Positions 9,404 to 18,282 are shown, counted from the first letter of the stretch. The stretch: 64,000 nucleotides of DNA from Streptococcus tangpeifui (GCF_011038795.1 NZ_JAAKDU010000001.1:330284-394283); one strand, 5' to 3'. Numbers and translations: made by a program. Notes: generated from the letters alone by a model not told the origin.

Positions 9404-9854
9404 GAGAGTGGGACTCAATCAGTAAATCGTGATAAAATCACGATTTTGATTATCTTCACTCTCCCATTTTAAAACTCAGTTCTTTGTCACTTTTCTGTTT
9501 TTAGGTGGCAGGATTTGGCAGCCTATCCCCAGACTGCCAAAGATCACTGGAGCATTTCAATCCACCTCCGCACAGTTGATATTGGTTTTCTCAAACAGTC
9601 TCCCAGACTGTTTGACCTATCTCTTGTGTGGTAGTTAAACAGTTTCAGTGGACTGTTTAAGAGGGCGCCTGAAAATGTGACTGCGCCCAAGATAGGGACA
9701 GCTAATCAGCAGTGGTTCATTGGTGCTAAAGTACCTCATGAACTGTGCAAGAGTAAGACTTCTTGGCCTAGCCAAGAAGTCTTACTCCCGACCACTGCGT
9801 CAATTTGGTAAATTTAGAATAATGCTAACGAGTTTGGACTTTTGTCTCAGACTC
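9404..9854 (+). repeat. MITE-like composite element, longest copy (451 bp)
   Basis: It begins with GAGAGTGGGACTCAATC and ends with TTTGTCTCAGACTC, which together form imperfect terminal inverted repeats. Inside, in order, are a CGTGATAAAATCACG hairpin, a block ending in GGTGGCAGGATTTGGCAG, a block around CCTCCGCACAGTTGATATTGG, and a module running from CAGCAGTGGTTCATTGGTG to TCTTACTCCCGACCACTGCG that contains the long hairpin AAGTCTTAC/GTAAGACTT. It has no coding frame of note. Related copies lie at 14648, 15762, 33279, 42706, 44683, 56236 and 58062-58419. Confidence 0.75.
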
Positions 9855-9911
9855 AGCCATTTTTCCAACTAGTCAGTCTAGTTAGATAATTATTGATTTA
9901 GAAAGGTCACT

Positions 9912-11420
9912 ATGACAGTTTATAATATCAATCTAGGAATTGGTTGGGCTTCCAGCGGTGTTGAATACGCCCAAGCCTACCGTTCTAAAGTTTTTAAAAA
10001 ACTTGGGATAGCTGCCAAGTTTGTTTTTACCGACTTTTTCAGTCAGGATAATATTGTTGATATGGCCCGCAATGTCGGTTTTAGTGATGACCAGATTATC
10101 TGGATGTATACCTATTTTACTGACCAGACGCCCGCTCCAACGACCTTGACTGAAGCCGATCTCAAGGCCCAATTTACAAGGGATATTACCAAGACTGACC
10201 GAGAAGACAAGTTGGTGCGTTTCTATTTTGGCGACCGCGATTTTGCAACTGCCTATTATTGCCGCCACAGCAGGGAAATTATTCATCGGATTGAATTTGT
10301 TTCTAATGGGAATCTGGTTCGTAAGGACTTCTATAACAATGGTAAGCATCTTTCCTTTACCGAGTACTATGCCCCTAAAGACAATGCAGCCAAGCTCTAT
10401 AAGCGATCCTACTACAATTTAGATGGCAGCATTGCCTACGATGAAATTACCGATGGGGATCAACCTTTCTTCCGTTTTCCAAATCGGATTCTCTACTCCA
10501 AAGAGGAATTGGTTGCTTACTTTATGGAAAGGCTAGAGTTGACTTCAGAAGATTTGGTCCTTTTGGATCGTTCAACAGGTATTGGTCAGGCTGTCTTTCG
10601 CCATGTTAAACCTGCTAGATTAGGTGTGGTTGTCCATGCTGAGCACTACAGTGAAAATGGGACTAATGCTAATTCAGTCCTCTGGAATAATTACTACGAT
10701 TTCCAGTTTACCAATGCAGACAGTGTTGATGTCTTTATTGTGGCAACTGACCGCCAAAGAGAAATCCTTAGCCAGCAGTTCTCGGTTTATAAGCATCAGG
10801 AACCCAAGATTGTGACTATTCCGGTCGGTTCCTTAGATGAGATTAAAGAGCCTAAGAGTCCACGGATTCCTTTCTCTGTCATGACGGCCTCGCGCTTGGC
10901 AACTGAAAAGCATGTGGACTGGTTGATTGAGGCCGTTGTCGAAGCTCGTGAGTTGGTGCCAGATATTAATTTTGATATCTACGGTTCTGGCAGCGAAGAA
11001 GACAAACTGCGTCAAATTATTGATGAAAAAGGCGCTAAGGATTATATCCAACTCCGAGGCCATCAGGATTTGAGTCATACCTATATGCACCATGAGGTTT
11101 ACCTCTCAGCTTCCAAGAGTGAGGGCTTTGGTCTGACCCTCATGGAGGCCATTGGCTCAGGAATGCCTCTGATTGGATTTGATGTCCGTTATGGTAATCA
11201 GAATTTTATCAAGGACGAGGAAAACGGTTATCTGATTCCCATTTCTGAATTGGATACCGATCAAGAAATCGTTGAAAGCTTGAGTACGAAGATTGTCCAG
11301 ATCTTTACTCTGGCCAACTTAGACAGCATGCATCGGGTCTCTTATGATATGGCTAAGGACTATCTAACTGATAAGGTTGAAGCAAAATGGAATCAACTGA
11401 TTAAGGAGCTTGAGCAATGA
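9912..11420 (+). CDS. gtfA: GtfA-type protein O-glycosyltransferase (catalytic subunit)
   Basis: This 502-residue GT4-type glycosyltransferase resembles GtfA/Gtf1, which adds GlcNAc to Ser/Thr of serine-rich-repeat adhesins in a complex with GtfB. The N-terminus (GIGWASSGVEYAQAYRSKVF) and the beta-meander DUF1975-like region fit the family. The C-terminal nucleotide-sugar domain shows MTASRLATEKHVDWLIEAV and the E-x7-E motif EGFGLTLMEAIGSG (E404, E412). GAAAGG precedes ATG 9912. The gene overlaps gtfB by 4 bases (ATGA). No secA2, secY2, asp genes or serine-rich adhesin lie in the window, so its substrate is not evident; the surface adhesin at 1-1513 is one possibility but that is speculation. 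Confidence 0.88.
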   Translation: MTVYNINLGIGWASSGVEYAQAYRSKVFKKLGIAAKFVFTDFFSQDNIVDMARNVGFSDDQIIWMYTYFTDQTPAPTTLTEADLKAQFTRDITKTDREDKLVRFYFGDRDFATAYYCRHSREIIHRIEFVSNGNLVRKDFYNNGKHLSFTEYYAPKDNAAKLYKRSYYNLDGSIAYDEITDGDQPFFRFPNRILYSKEELVAYFMERLELTSEDLVLLDRSTGIGQAVFRHVKPARLGVVVHAEHYSENGTNANSVLWNNYYDFQFTNADSVDVFIVATDRQREILSQQFSVYKHQEPKIVTIPVGSLDEIKEPKSPRIPFSVMTASRLATEKHVDWLIEAVVEARELVPDINFDIYGSGSEEDKLRQIIDEKGAKDYIQLRGHQDLSHTYMHHEVYLSASKSEGFGLTLMEAIGSGMPLIGFDVRYGNQNFIKDEENGYLIPISELDTDQEIVESLSTKIVQIFTLANLDSMHRVSYDMAKDYLTDKVEAKWNQLIKELEQ

Positions 11421-13228
11421 TTAATCTTTTTGAAAATTATAATCAAGACAGCTGGGACCTGCATTATTCTCTCATTCTGTCAGGCTACCAAAATACGACT
11501 ATTGCCATCAATGACAATGGTTTTCTGCCAGATGATGTGACCTCTCCCTTCCTCTTTTTCACTGGTTTTGTCAATGCGACAGGAAAGCCTCTGCATTTCA
11601 ACGAAATCCCGGTACCCAAGTTCTGGGAAATCAAGGCGACTAATTCTAGTGGTGAAATTTTTGACCTCAATAAAAAACGGGCCAATATCCATTTTTCAAA
11701 ACCTAGTCACAACCGCTTTGTTCAATCAGTTGACTGGTTAGATGAAGCTGGCAAGGTTCGCTCAACCGACCATTACAATAAATACGGTTACCGCTTTGCT
11801 CAAACCATCTACAACCGCGAGAGTCAAGCTGTTCAGAAGTCTTATTATGACAAGTCTGGCAAGGAAGTCTTGGTGGAAAATTATGTAACGAGCGATTTGA
11901 TTTTGGAACATGAAGGTAAGATTTACATCTTCAAGTCCAAGGCTGATTTTGTTACTTACTATATTCAGGCCTCTGGCTATGATTTGGATCGCATTATCTT
12001 TAATTCTCTGGGAATGCCTTTCTTGGTAAAATATCAGCTGCACCAAAAAGGAGAAGATGTTCTCTTCTGGCAGGAGCCAATTGGCGATAGTCTGCCTTAT
12101 AACATGCAGTTACTGTTGGATCCAGCAGCAGAGCGAAAGACTAAGATTATTGTTCAGGATTTTAAAACCTATGAGCAAATCCTGCGGATGGTAACTCCAG
12201 AGCAGAGAGAGGCCTTTACCTATGTCGGTCTCCTCTATCCATTCCAGCGTGATAATCAGGCGCGCAAGGAAGCGCTGATTTTGACCAATTCTGACCAGTT
12301 GGATTATGTGGAAAATATTATCGAAGATTTCCCTGACATGACCTTGCATATTGCTGCTCTAACGGAAATGTCCAGTAAGCTTCTCAGTCTGGGCCGTTTC
12401 AGCAATGTCCATCTCTATCCCAATGTGACTAATCTGACTGTCCGTCAGCTTTTTGGCCGCTGTGATATCTATTTGGATATTAATCAGGGCAATGAAATTC
12501 TTTCGGCCATTCGGACCGCTTTTGAAAGTCGTCAGTTGATTCTCGGTTTCAAGGAGCGGATGCACAATCCTCGGTACTCAGCTCCTGAGTTCTTCTTCGG
12601 CTTGGGTAACTATGCCAGCTTCCGCGATAAGCTCCGTAATGTTTTGGGCAATCGAGCAGCCATCACTCTGGATCTCCAATCCCAATATAAGGCGGCGAAC
12701 CTAGCTATGCCAGAGGATTATCGCCGTGAATTGGGGCAGCCGAAACCAGCGCTGCCAGAAGTTGAGGACAGTCCTCTAACAGCTCAGTCAGACCGCACAG
12801 TGCCTGCAGATAATATGGAAGCAGAAGCTAATGCTGCTGAAACTGTTTACGAAGAGGTTGCAGAAGCTACTCGGGACTTAGAAACGACGGACGTACCAGT
12901 AGATGACTCAGCTGGAGATACACCCGCAGATGAACCACTTCAAGAAGCAGGAGCTGCCCTCACGGACCCAGCACAAGTTTTTGAAGCAGCTTCAAACCAG
13001 GATTATCAGCCTGCTCAAATCCAAGCGGAAGCCCTGCTCGATGCAGAAGGTCCCAGCTTTACAGTCGATTTGACCGTGCCAGTTTCGACAGACGATACCG
13101 AAGCCAATGATGTTTCAGCGGATGCTTTGAAAGCTCCAGATCTACTCCAGACTGAGCAAGCAGAGGCTCATACGAAACCTTCGGTCCATCTTGAACCAAA
13201 TGTACTCGCAGAAGAAAATCAAGATTAG
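11417..13228 (+). CDS. gtfB: GtfB-type glycosylation chaperone with long acidic C-terminal extension
   Basis: The first roughly 435 of 603 residues resemble GtfB/Gtf2, the non-catalytic partner that stabilises GtfA and presents the acceptor. They show the paired DUF1975-like N-terminus (DWLDEAGKVRSTDHYNKYG) and a degenerate glycosyltransferase fold (NVTNLTVRQLFGRCDIYLDI, AIRTAFESRQLILGF). GtfB proteins normally end near residue 440-450. Here an extra tail of about 160 residues follows (from about 440, GQPKPALPEVEDSP), rich in Ala, Glu, Asp, Pro and Thr, with no membrane segment. It is likely disordered. The frame is intact and the terminator at 13255 follows, so the tail appears genuine. Its role is unknown; it could be an acceptor mimic or regulatory arm. 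Confidence 0.85.
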   Translation: MINLFENYNQDSWDLHYSLILSGYQNTTIAINDNGFLPDDVTSPFLFFTGFVNATGKPLHFNEIPVPKFWEIKATNSSGEIFDLNKKRANIHFSKPSHNRFVQSVDWLDEAGKVRSTDHYNKYGYRFAQTIYNRESQAVQKSYYDKSGKEVLVENYVTSDLILEHEGKIYIFKSKADFVTYYIQASGYDLDRIIFNSLGMPFLVKYQLHQKGEDVLFWQEPIGDSLPYNMQLLLDPAAERKTKIIVQDFKTYEQILRMVTPEQREAFTYVGLLYPFQRDNQARKEALILTNSDQLDYVENIIEDFPDMTLHIAALTEMSSKLLSLGRFSNVHLYPNVTNLTVRQLFGRCDIYLDINQGNEILSAIRTAFESRQLILGFKERMHNPRYSAPEFFFGLGNYASFRDKLRNVLGNRAAITLDLQSQYKAANLAMPEDYRRELGQPKPALPEVEDSPLTAQSDRTVPADNMEAEANAAETVYEEVAEATRDLETTDVPVDDSAGDTPADEPLQEAGAALTDPAQVFEAASNQDYQPAQIQAEALLDAEGPSFTVDLTVPVSTDDTEANDVSADALKAPDLLQTEQAEAHTKPSVHLEPNVLAEENQD

Positions 13229-13254
13229 AAAATAAGAAGACAACCGATAAAGTT

Positions 13255-13287
13255 AGCCAGCGAATGAAGCCGCTGGCTTTTACTTTG
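13255..13287 (+). terminator. Terminator after gtfB
   Basis: AGCCAGCG (13255-13262) pairs with CGCTGGCT (13271-13278) across an 8-base loop, followed by a T-rich tract. The rest of the 13229-13513 gap shows no gene. Confidence 0.75.
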
Positions 13288-13498
13288 TTCAAGTCTTAGT
13301 ATTTTGACTCGTCACTAGCCATTTAAAGAGGATTATTATTTCCTTTTAGAGCTTCATACTAATACTAGACTTGTTTGTAATCTGATATGGAATTACTATT
13401 TACCCATTACCTACTTCAGAAACCCTAGAGCCTTTTCTTGTCTCACTTATCATAAGTAGGTTTTTTTAATCCCCTCCCTTAATTTCTTCTTTCTAAAA

Positions 13499-13507
13499 TG
13501 CTATAAT
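13499..13507 (+). promoter_or_regulatory. hemW promoter (extended -10) abutting the start codon
   Basis: TGCTATAAT places the expected transcription start 6-8 bases downstream, that is at or next to the A of ATG 13514. No Shine-Dalgarno sequence fits between the -10 and the ATG, so the mRNA is probably leaderless. Confidence 0.6.
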
Positions 13508-13513
13508 AAAGCC

Positions 13514-14647
13514 ATGTTTATTAAACCCACTTCAGCTTATGTGCATATTCCTTTTTGCACGCAAATTTGCTATTATTGCGATTTTTCCAAGGTCTTTATC
13601 AAGAACCAGCCGGTTGATGATTATTTGGAAAAGCTGTTGGAGGAGTTTCGTTTCTACGATATTAGAACATTGCGAACGCTCTATATTGGCGGCGGAACTC
13701 CGACGGCTCTTTCAGCTTCGCAGTTGGATTACCTGCTGTCGGGTTTGCAGGAGCAATTGGATTTATCGCTTCTGGAAGAATTCACCATCGAGGCCAATCC
13801 TGGTGATTTGACGTCGGATAAGATTGCTGTGCTTGAAAAATCAGCGGTCAATCGGGTCTCACTTGGCGTGCAAACCTTTGATGATCAGGAGCTCAAACGA
13901 ATCGGCCGCAGTCACAATGAAGCACAGATCTATGAGTCGGTTTCAGCCCTCAAAGCAGCAGGTTTTGATAATATTTCTATTGACCTCATCTATGCTCTAC
14001 CCGATCAGACTATGGATCAGGTTAAACTCAATGTTAAAAAGGCTTTATCTCTGAATATTCCCCATCTCAGTCTCTACAGTCTGATTTTGGAGAATCATAC
14101 GGTCTTTATGAACAAAATGCGACGGGGTCGACTTCATTTGCCTAATGAGGATGTTGAGAGCGATATGTTTACTTATATTATTGATGAGCTGGAAAAGCAT
14201 GGGTTTGAGCATTACGAGATTTCCAATTTCACCAAGCCGGGCTATGAGAGCCGGCACAATCTTGTTTACTGGGATAATGCTGAGTATTACGGAGTCGGAG
14301 CGGGAGCTTCGGGTTATTTGGACGGCGTTCGCTACCGCAACCGTGGCCCAATCCAGCACTACCTAAAAGCTATTTCAGAGGAAGGTCAGGCCCGTTTGCA
14401 TGAAGAAGAATTGACTAAGACCGAGCAGATGGAAGAAGAAATCTTCCTTGGACTGCGAAAGAAAGCGGGTATCTCTATCAGCCGCTTTGAGGAAAAATTT
14501 CAGGAGGACTTCCAGCAGCGGTATGGTCGGATTGTGGCCGATTTGCTGGCGGACGGTTTGCTTCAAGTCACAGGTGATCAGTTGCGTATGACTAAGCGGG
14601 GCCTTTTCTTGGGTGACACCGTGGCTGAGAAATTTATACTTGATTAG
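13514..14647 (+). CDS. hemW: HemW, radical SAM heme chaperone
   Basis: This 377-residue protein belongs to the HemN/HemW radical SAM family. HemW transfers heme to target proteins and is often misannotated as oxygen-independent coproporphyrinogen oxidase. The cluster ligands are C15, C19 and C22 (CTQICYYC), the CxxxCxxC pattern. Other family marks are LYIGGGTPTALS, IEANPGDL, RVSLGVQTFDD and YEISNFTKPGYESRHN. The C-terminal HemN domain is complete. The start codon directly follows a TATAAT box with no ribosome site, and no alternative in-frame start has one either. Confidence 0.93.
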   Translation: MFIKPTSAYVHIPFCTQICYYCDFSKVFIKNQPVDDYLEKLLEEFRFYDIRTLRTLYIGGGTPTALSASQLDYLLSGLQEQLDLSLLEEFTIEANPGDLTSDKIAVLEKSAVNRVSLGVQTFDDQELKRIGRSHNEAQIYESVSALKAAGFDNISIDLIYALPDQTMDQVKLNVKKALSLNIPHLSLYSLILENHTVFMNKMRRGRLHLPNEDVESDMFTYIIDELEKHGFEHYEISNFTKPGYESRHNLVYWDNAEYYGVGAGASGYLDGVRYRNRGPIQHYLKAISEEGQARLHEEELTKTEQMEEEIFLGLRKKAGISISRFEEKFQEDFQQRYGRIVADLLADGLLQVTGDQLRMTKRGLFLGDTVAEKFILD

Positions 14648-14885
14648 GGAGTGCGTCCAAGATCAGTATGGCAAAGCTATCGATTCTGGAGGCTCAACTT
14701 CGCATAGTTGCTACTGGTCTTCTCAAATAGTCTGGGAGACTGTTTGACCTATGGCTTGCTTGTCAGGATAGGGCATCCAACCAGCAGTGGTTCATTGGTG
14801 ATGAAACGCCTCATGACCTATGCAGGGATAAGACGAAGTTGGTATAGTCAACAAGTCTTACTCCCAACCAACTGCGTCAAAGTAG
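14648..14885 (+). repeat. Partial MITE-like element
   Basis: This gap carries the inner and right modules of the element seen at 9404: CTCAAATAGTCTGGGAGACTGTTTGACC, then CAGCAGTGGTTCATTGGTG and a hairpin arm up to CTTACTCCCAACCAACTGCG. The left end with the CGTGATAAAATCACG hairpin is missing. Confidence 0.6.
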
Positions 14886-14936
14886 TGATTGAAAAGTAGT
14901 GAGGGCAGGACGTGTCCCGATTTTAAAGGAGAAATC

Positions 14937-15674
14937 ATGGGAAAAAAATTTCAGGTGGCTTATCAGGTTCCATTTTACGAGAGTGATATCAATCATCAGA
15001 TTAAAGTGCCTCATCTGCTGTCCTTTGCCCTTCAGGTATCGGGCTTGCAGTCAGAAAGTTTGGGCAATACTGATGACTGGCTTTTGGACAATTTTAATTT
15101 GGTTTGGGTCATTACTGACTATGAGCTGGATATCCAGCGCCTGCCTCGCTATGCGGAAAATATTGTAGTAGAGACCGAGGCAATTGCCTACAACAAACTT
15201 TTTTGTTATCGGAAGTTCTATATTTACGGCGAAGATGGTCAGCAGATTATTGAGATTTTCTCCACCTTCGTCCTTATGGATTACGATACCCGAAAGGTTG
15301 TGACAGTCAAGGATGAAATTGTAGCCCCTTATGGTTCTGAAAAAATTAAAAAAGTGATTCGAGGTCCAAAATATAAACCCCTGAAAGAAGCGGAAGAATC
15401 CCTCTTTCATGTGCGGTATTTGGATTTGGATATGAATGGCCATGTCAACAACAGCAAATATCTGGAATGGATGTATGAGGCGATGGATATTGATTTTCTC
15501 AAGACCCATGTGCCCAAGAAAGTTCATCTTAAGTACCTCAAGGAAATTCACTACGGGAAGGATATTATTACTCGGATTAAACAGGATGGCTTGATCAGCC
15601 AGCACGAAATTAAAACTGATCAGGGTCTTCATGCCCAAGCTCAGATTGAGTGGCGGGAACGCAATGAGGCTTAA
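14937..15674 (+). CDS. Acyl-ACP thioesterase
   Basis: This 245-residue protein is a tandem hot-dog acyl-ACP thioesterase of the FatA/FatB-like bacterial family, hydrolysing acyl-ACP to free fatty acid in the cytosol. The N-terminal half has FQVAYQVPFYESDINHQIKV. The second hot-dog has VRYLDLDMNGHVNNSKYLEW, whose Asp/Asn-Gly-His-Val-Asn motif is the catalytic signature. I chose ATG 14937 because AAAGGAG lies 6 bases upstream, whereas the in-frame ATG at 14889 has no ribosome site and would add 16 residues encoded by repeat-derived sequence. It heads a short run with the phosphatase and membrane genes downstream. Confidence 0.88.
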   Translation: MGKKFQVAYQVPFYESDINHQIKVPHLLSFALQVSGLQSESLGNTDDWLLDNFNLVWVITDYELDIQRLPRYAENIVVETEAIAYNKLFCYRKFYIYGEDGQQIIEIFSTFVLMDYDTRKVVTVKDEIVAPYGSEKIKKVIRGPKYKPLKEAEESLFHVRYLDLDMNGHVNNSKYLEWMYEAMDIDFLKTHVPKKVHLKYLKEIHYGKDIITRIKQDGLISQHEIKTDQGLHAQAQIEWRERNEA

Positions 15675-15761
15675 GCCGCTGCCGAATATTTTTTGACTCA
15701 GTCCTTTCTTAAGATAGTAACTCTAGTAAACAGTGGCTGCTTTGCTTTTAGACAGCAGACT

Positions 15762-15921
15762 GAGGCTGGGTAAAAACTCGTCCAGAGTCCTGTTTTAGAA
15801 TCAATTCTAGGCGCAGTGTTGGGAGTGAAACGGTCTGGGAAGAGACCGTTTCAGGCCATCGCCTAGAAATTAAGAAGTGGTGAGAACCAGAATTTTCAAT
15901 TTTTGGGTTGATCCCACTCCC
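15762..15921 (-). repeat. Hybrid MITE-like element (160 bp)
   Basis: The left end GAGGCTGGGTAAAAACTCG matches the right terminal repeat of the main family in reverse, followed by CCTGTTTTAGAATCAATTCT and GCGCAGTG. It then switches to a second module, GAAACGGTCTGGGAAGAGAC onward, ending GATCCCACTCCC. The second module is shared with 56588-56681. The whole lies between the thioesterase and NagD-like genes. Confidence 0.6.
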
Positions 15922-15955
15922 TTATTTTTAAAGAAATCAGCATATAGGAGTAAAT

Positions 15956-16720
15956 ATGACTTACAAAGGTTATTTAATTGATTTAGACGGAACCATTTAC
16001 CGAGGGAAGGAGCGGATTCCAGCAGGTGAGCGCTTTATCAAACGCCTGCAGGAGCAAAAGATCCCCTATACCTTGGTGACCAACAACACTATGCGGACCC
16101 CGCAGATGGTGCAAGAAATGTTGGCTAAGCATTTTAATGTGGAAACGCCACTGGAGACTATCTACACAGCGACTTTGGCAACTGTCGATTACATGAATGA
16201 TATGAAGCGGGGCAAGACCGCCTATGTTATCGGCGAAGTCGGCCTCAAGTCAGCCATTGCTGAGGCTGGCTATATCGAGGATAAGGATAATCCTGCCTAC
16301 GTTGTGGTCGGTCTTGACCGTGGGTTGACCTATGAAATGTTGGTGACGGCCACTCTGGCCATTCAAAAGGGGGCTCTCTTTATCGGGACCAATCCTGATC
16401 TCAATATTCCAACCGAGCGCGGCCAAGAACCAGGAGCTGGCGCTATTCAAAAGCTTTTGGAGGTAGCTACCCGAGTCAAACCGGTTATTATCGGCAAACC
16501 AGAAGCTGTCATTATTAATAAGGCTCTGGAGCGATTGGGTCTGGAACGCTCACAAGCTCTGATGGTTGGTGATAACTATATGACCGATATTATGGCCGGT
16601 ATCAAAAACGATGTTGATACTCTGTTGGTTCTAACTGGTTTCACTAAGCCGGAGGAAGTGTCGGGCCTGCCTATTAAACCTAGCCATGTCGTGGACAGCT
16701 TGGACGACTGGGAGCTCTAA
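15956..16720 (+). CDS. NagD-like HAD-family phosphatase
   Basis: This 254-residue HAD hydrolase of subfamily IIA is close to the Gram-positive TIGR01457 group. Motif I is DLDGTIYRG (residues 8-16), motif II is VTNNTMRTP, motif III sits in [12 protein letters not shown], and motif IV is [12 protein letters not shown]. Such enzymes dephosphorylate nucleotides or sugar phosphates; the substrate cannot be read here. AGGAG precedes the ATG. The stop is immediately followed by the ATG of the next gene, so the two are coupled. Confidence 0.87.
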   Translation: MTYKGYLIDLDGTIYRGKERIPAGERFIKRLQEQKIPYTLVTNNTMRTPQMVQEMLAKHFNVETPLETIYTATLATVDYMNDMKRGKTAYVIGEVGLKSAIAEAGYIEDKDNPAYVVVGLDRGLTYEMLVTATLAIQKGALFIGTNPDLNIPTERGQEPGAGAIQKLLEVATRVKPVIIGKPEAVIINKALERLGLERSQALMVGDNYMTDIMAGIKNDVDTLLVLTGFTKPEEVSGLPIKPSHVVDSLDDWEL

Positions 16721-17383
16721 ATGAAAGATAAACTAAAATTGGTTGGCTTTGCTCTCTGGCTTTTAAGCTTAGCCATTTTGTTGACTATTTATTTGGCTTG
16801 GGCCATCTATCCTTTGGAAAATCATTGGCTGAACTTGGCCAGCCTCAGAGGACTGTCCAGCCAGCAGCTACTCCATAATTTCCATCAGCTTATGGGGTAT
16901 CTGACCCTGCCCTGGGTGACCAAGCTCAAGATGAGCAACTTTCCATCATCAGCAGACGGGTTGGCTCATTTTCGAGATGTTAAGCACCTCTTTCATTTAG
17001 ATCAGGCTATTTTCCTGCTGGGACTAGTCCCCTCTTGGCTTTATTTCAGGAGACAGTTGCGGATCAAGTCTTTCTGGCTCTCCAGCCGAGTCTTTTCAGG
17101 CCTAGCTACTCTGCCAGTCTTACTGGGGATTTTAGCTTTTTTCATCGGTTTTGATCAATTTTTCACGCTTTTTCATCATTTGCTTTTTCCCGGTGCAACT
17201 AATTGGCTTTTTAATCCCTATACTGATCCCATCATTTGGGTTCTGCCTGAGGATTATTTTCTGCATTGTTTTATTCTTTTTTTTGTTCTTTATGAAATCG
17301 TCATGTTAGGCTGTTTTTGGCTAAGCAAAGGAAGCCTGCAGGCCTATCGCAAGGAGCAGGAGAATGGAGTGGTCTCTAAATAA
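16721..17383 (+). CDS. TIGR01906-type integral membrane protein
   Basis: This 220-residue protein has about four or five hydrophobic segments (from residue 5 LVGFALWLLSLAILLTIYLA, then near 90, 130 and 185). It fits the small membrane family that accompanies NagD-like and thioesterase genes in streptococci. No catalytic motif is evident. It starts on the base after the preceding stop. Function is unknown. Confidence 0.75.
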   Translation: MKDKLKLVGFALWLLSLAILLTIYLAWAIYPLENHWLNLASLRGLSSQQLLHNFHQLMGYLTLPWVTKLKMSNFPSSADGLAHFRDVKHLFHLDQAIFLLGLVPSWLYFRRQLRIKSFWLSSRVFSGLATLPVLLGILAFFIGFDQFFTLFHHLLFPGATNWLFNPYTDPIIWVLPEDYFLHCFILFFVLYEIVMLGCFWLSKGSLQAYRKEQENGVVSK

Positions 17384-17485
17384 TAGGTATGAAGCCAGAC
17401 GTGCAGATGGAGTGCCTTATGTCAACAGCTTGGCAGTTACCATACTTCTCTCTGAAAATGATTCCATGGAATTTTCTGAAAATCC

Positions 17486-17494
17486 TGCTATAAT
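17486..17494 (+). promoter_or_regulatory. ndk promoter (extended -10)
   Basis: TGCTATAAT lies 45 bases upstream of the ndk start. No strong -35 is visible at 17 bases. Confidence 0.5.
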
Positions 17495-17539
17495 AAAACT
17501 ATATTTTAAAATTTTTGCTATTCATTCGAGGAGTTTATC

Positions 17540-17956
17540 ATGGAAGAAACTTTTTTTATCTTAAAGCCGGATTGCCTAGAGCGCGGGCTGGTGGGCCAAG
17601 TCTTGCAGCGGGCAGAAGTGAGGGGACTAAAAATTAACCGCATGGAAATGCGCCAGATTGATCGGTCGCTTTTGGAAGAGCATTATGCTGACCTAGTTGA
17701 CAAGCCCTTTTTCCCAGCAATTACCGACTTTATGACTAGCGGTCCTGTTATTGTCGGGACTTTTACAGGCGTTGGAGCGGTTCAAGCTTGGCGGGATATG
17801 CTGGGAGCTACAGATCCTAGCAAGGCTCTGCCCGGCACCATTCGCGGTGACTATGCTCTAGGATCATTTCCCGGTGAGGCCATCAAGAACATCGCTCACG
17901 GTTCCGATTCTTTAGCGTCTGCCCAAAGGGAAATTGCTATCTGGTTTGACGAATAA
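17540..17956 (+). CDS. ndk: Nucleoside diphosphate kinase
   Basis: This 138-residue enzyme transfers the gamma phosphate between NTPs and NDPs. The N-terminus EETFFILKPDCLERGLVGQV and the catalytic histidine in NIAHGSD (H120) are both present, as are GTIRGDYA and SGPVIVGTF. Length is normal. GAGGAG lies upstream of the ATG. It has its own promoter and terminator and so is probably monocistronic. Confidence 0.95.
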   Translation: MEETFFILKPDCLERGLVGQVLQRAEVRGLKINRMEMRQIDRSLLEEHYADLVDKPFFPAITDFMTSGPVIVGTFTGVGAVQAWRDMLGATDPSKALPGTIRGDYALGSFPGEAIKNIAHGSDSLASAQREIAIWFDE

Positions 17957-17976
17957 CTGAAGAAATTTAGCTTTAG

Positions 17977-18006
17977 AGGTGGGGTCATGATGCCCATCTT
18001 TTTTAA
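17977..18006 (+). terminator. Terminator after ndk
   Basis: AGGTGGG (17977-17983) pairs with CCCATCT (17993-17999), allowing one G-U pair, followed by a T-run. The remaining 18007-18240 sequence shows no gene. Confidence 0.65.
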
Positions 18007-18240
18007 TTGACAGACCTAAAAAGCAGTATCATAGGGTTTTGTCGTTGTTATTTCTTAACGCAGTGATTGGCTTGTGATGAAAGGATTGTTGTTTCAATGT
18101 CGAGCATTTAAGCTGCGACAAAGTGTCGGCTCTGTTGACTTTCCTTTTAGGCAAGTGACAGCAAGCCATCTTACTAACTGAGAGAAGGAGGAACGTTGTG
18201 CTAATTCATCAATTTGCGACTTCTTTCCCACTTCCTTTTT

Positions 18241-18249
18241 TGGTATAAT
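18241..18249 (+). promoter_or_regulatory. lepA promoter (extended -10)
   Basis: TGGTATAAT is a good extended -10, 33 bases upstream of the lepA ATG. Confidence 0.55.
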
Positions 18250-18282
18250 AGAGTGATTAATTTTCACTGATAAGGACGAATC

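Noticed and set aside
9404..9854. CRISPR or tandem-repeat array interpretation of the intergenic repeats
   Set aside because: The repeats are dispersed, long, hairpin-rich and lack regular spacers, and no cas genes are present.
14889..14936. Longer thioesterase beginning at 14889
   Set aside because: It has no ribosome site and would be encoded partly by the repeat; AAAGGAG supports 14937.
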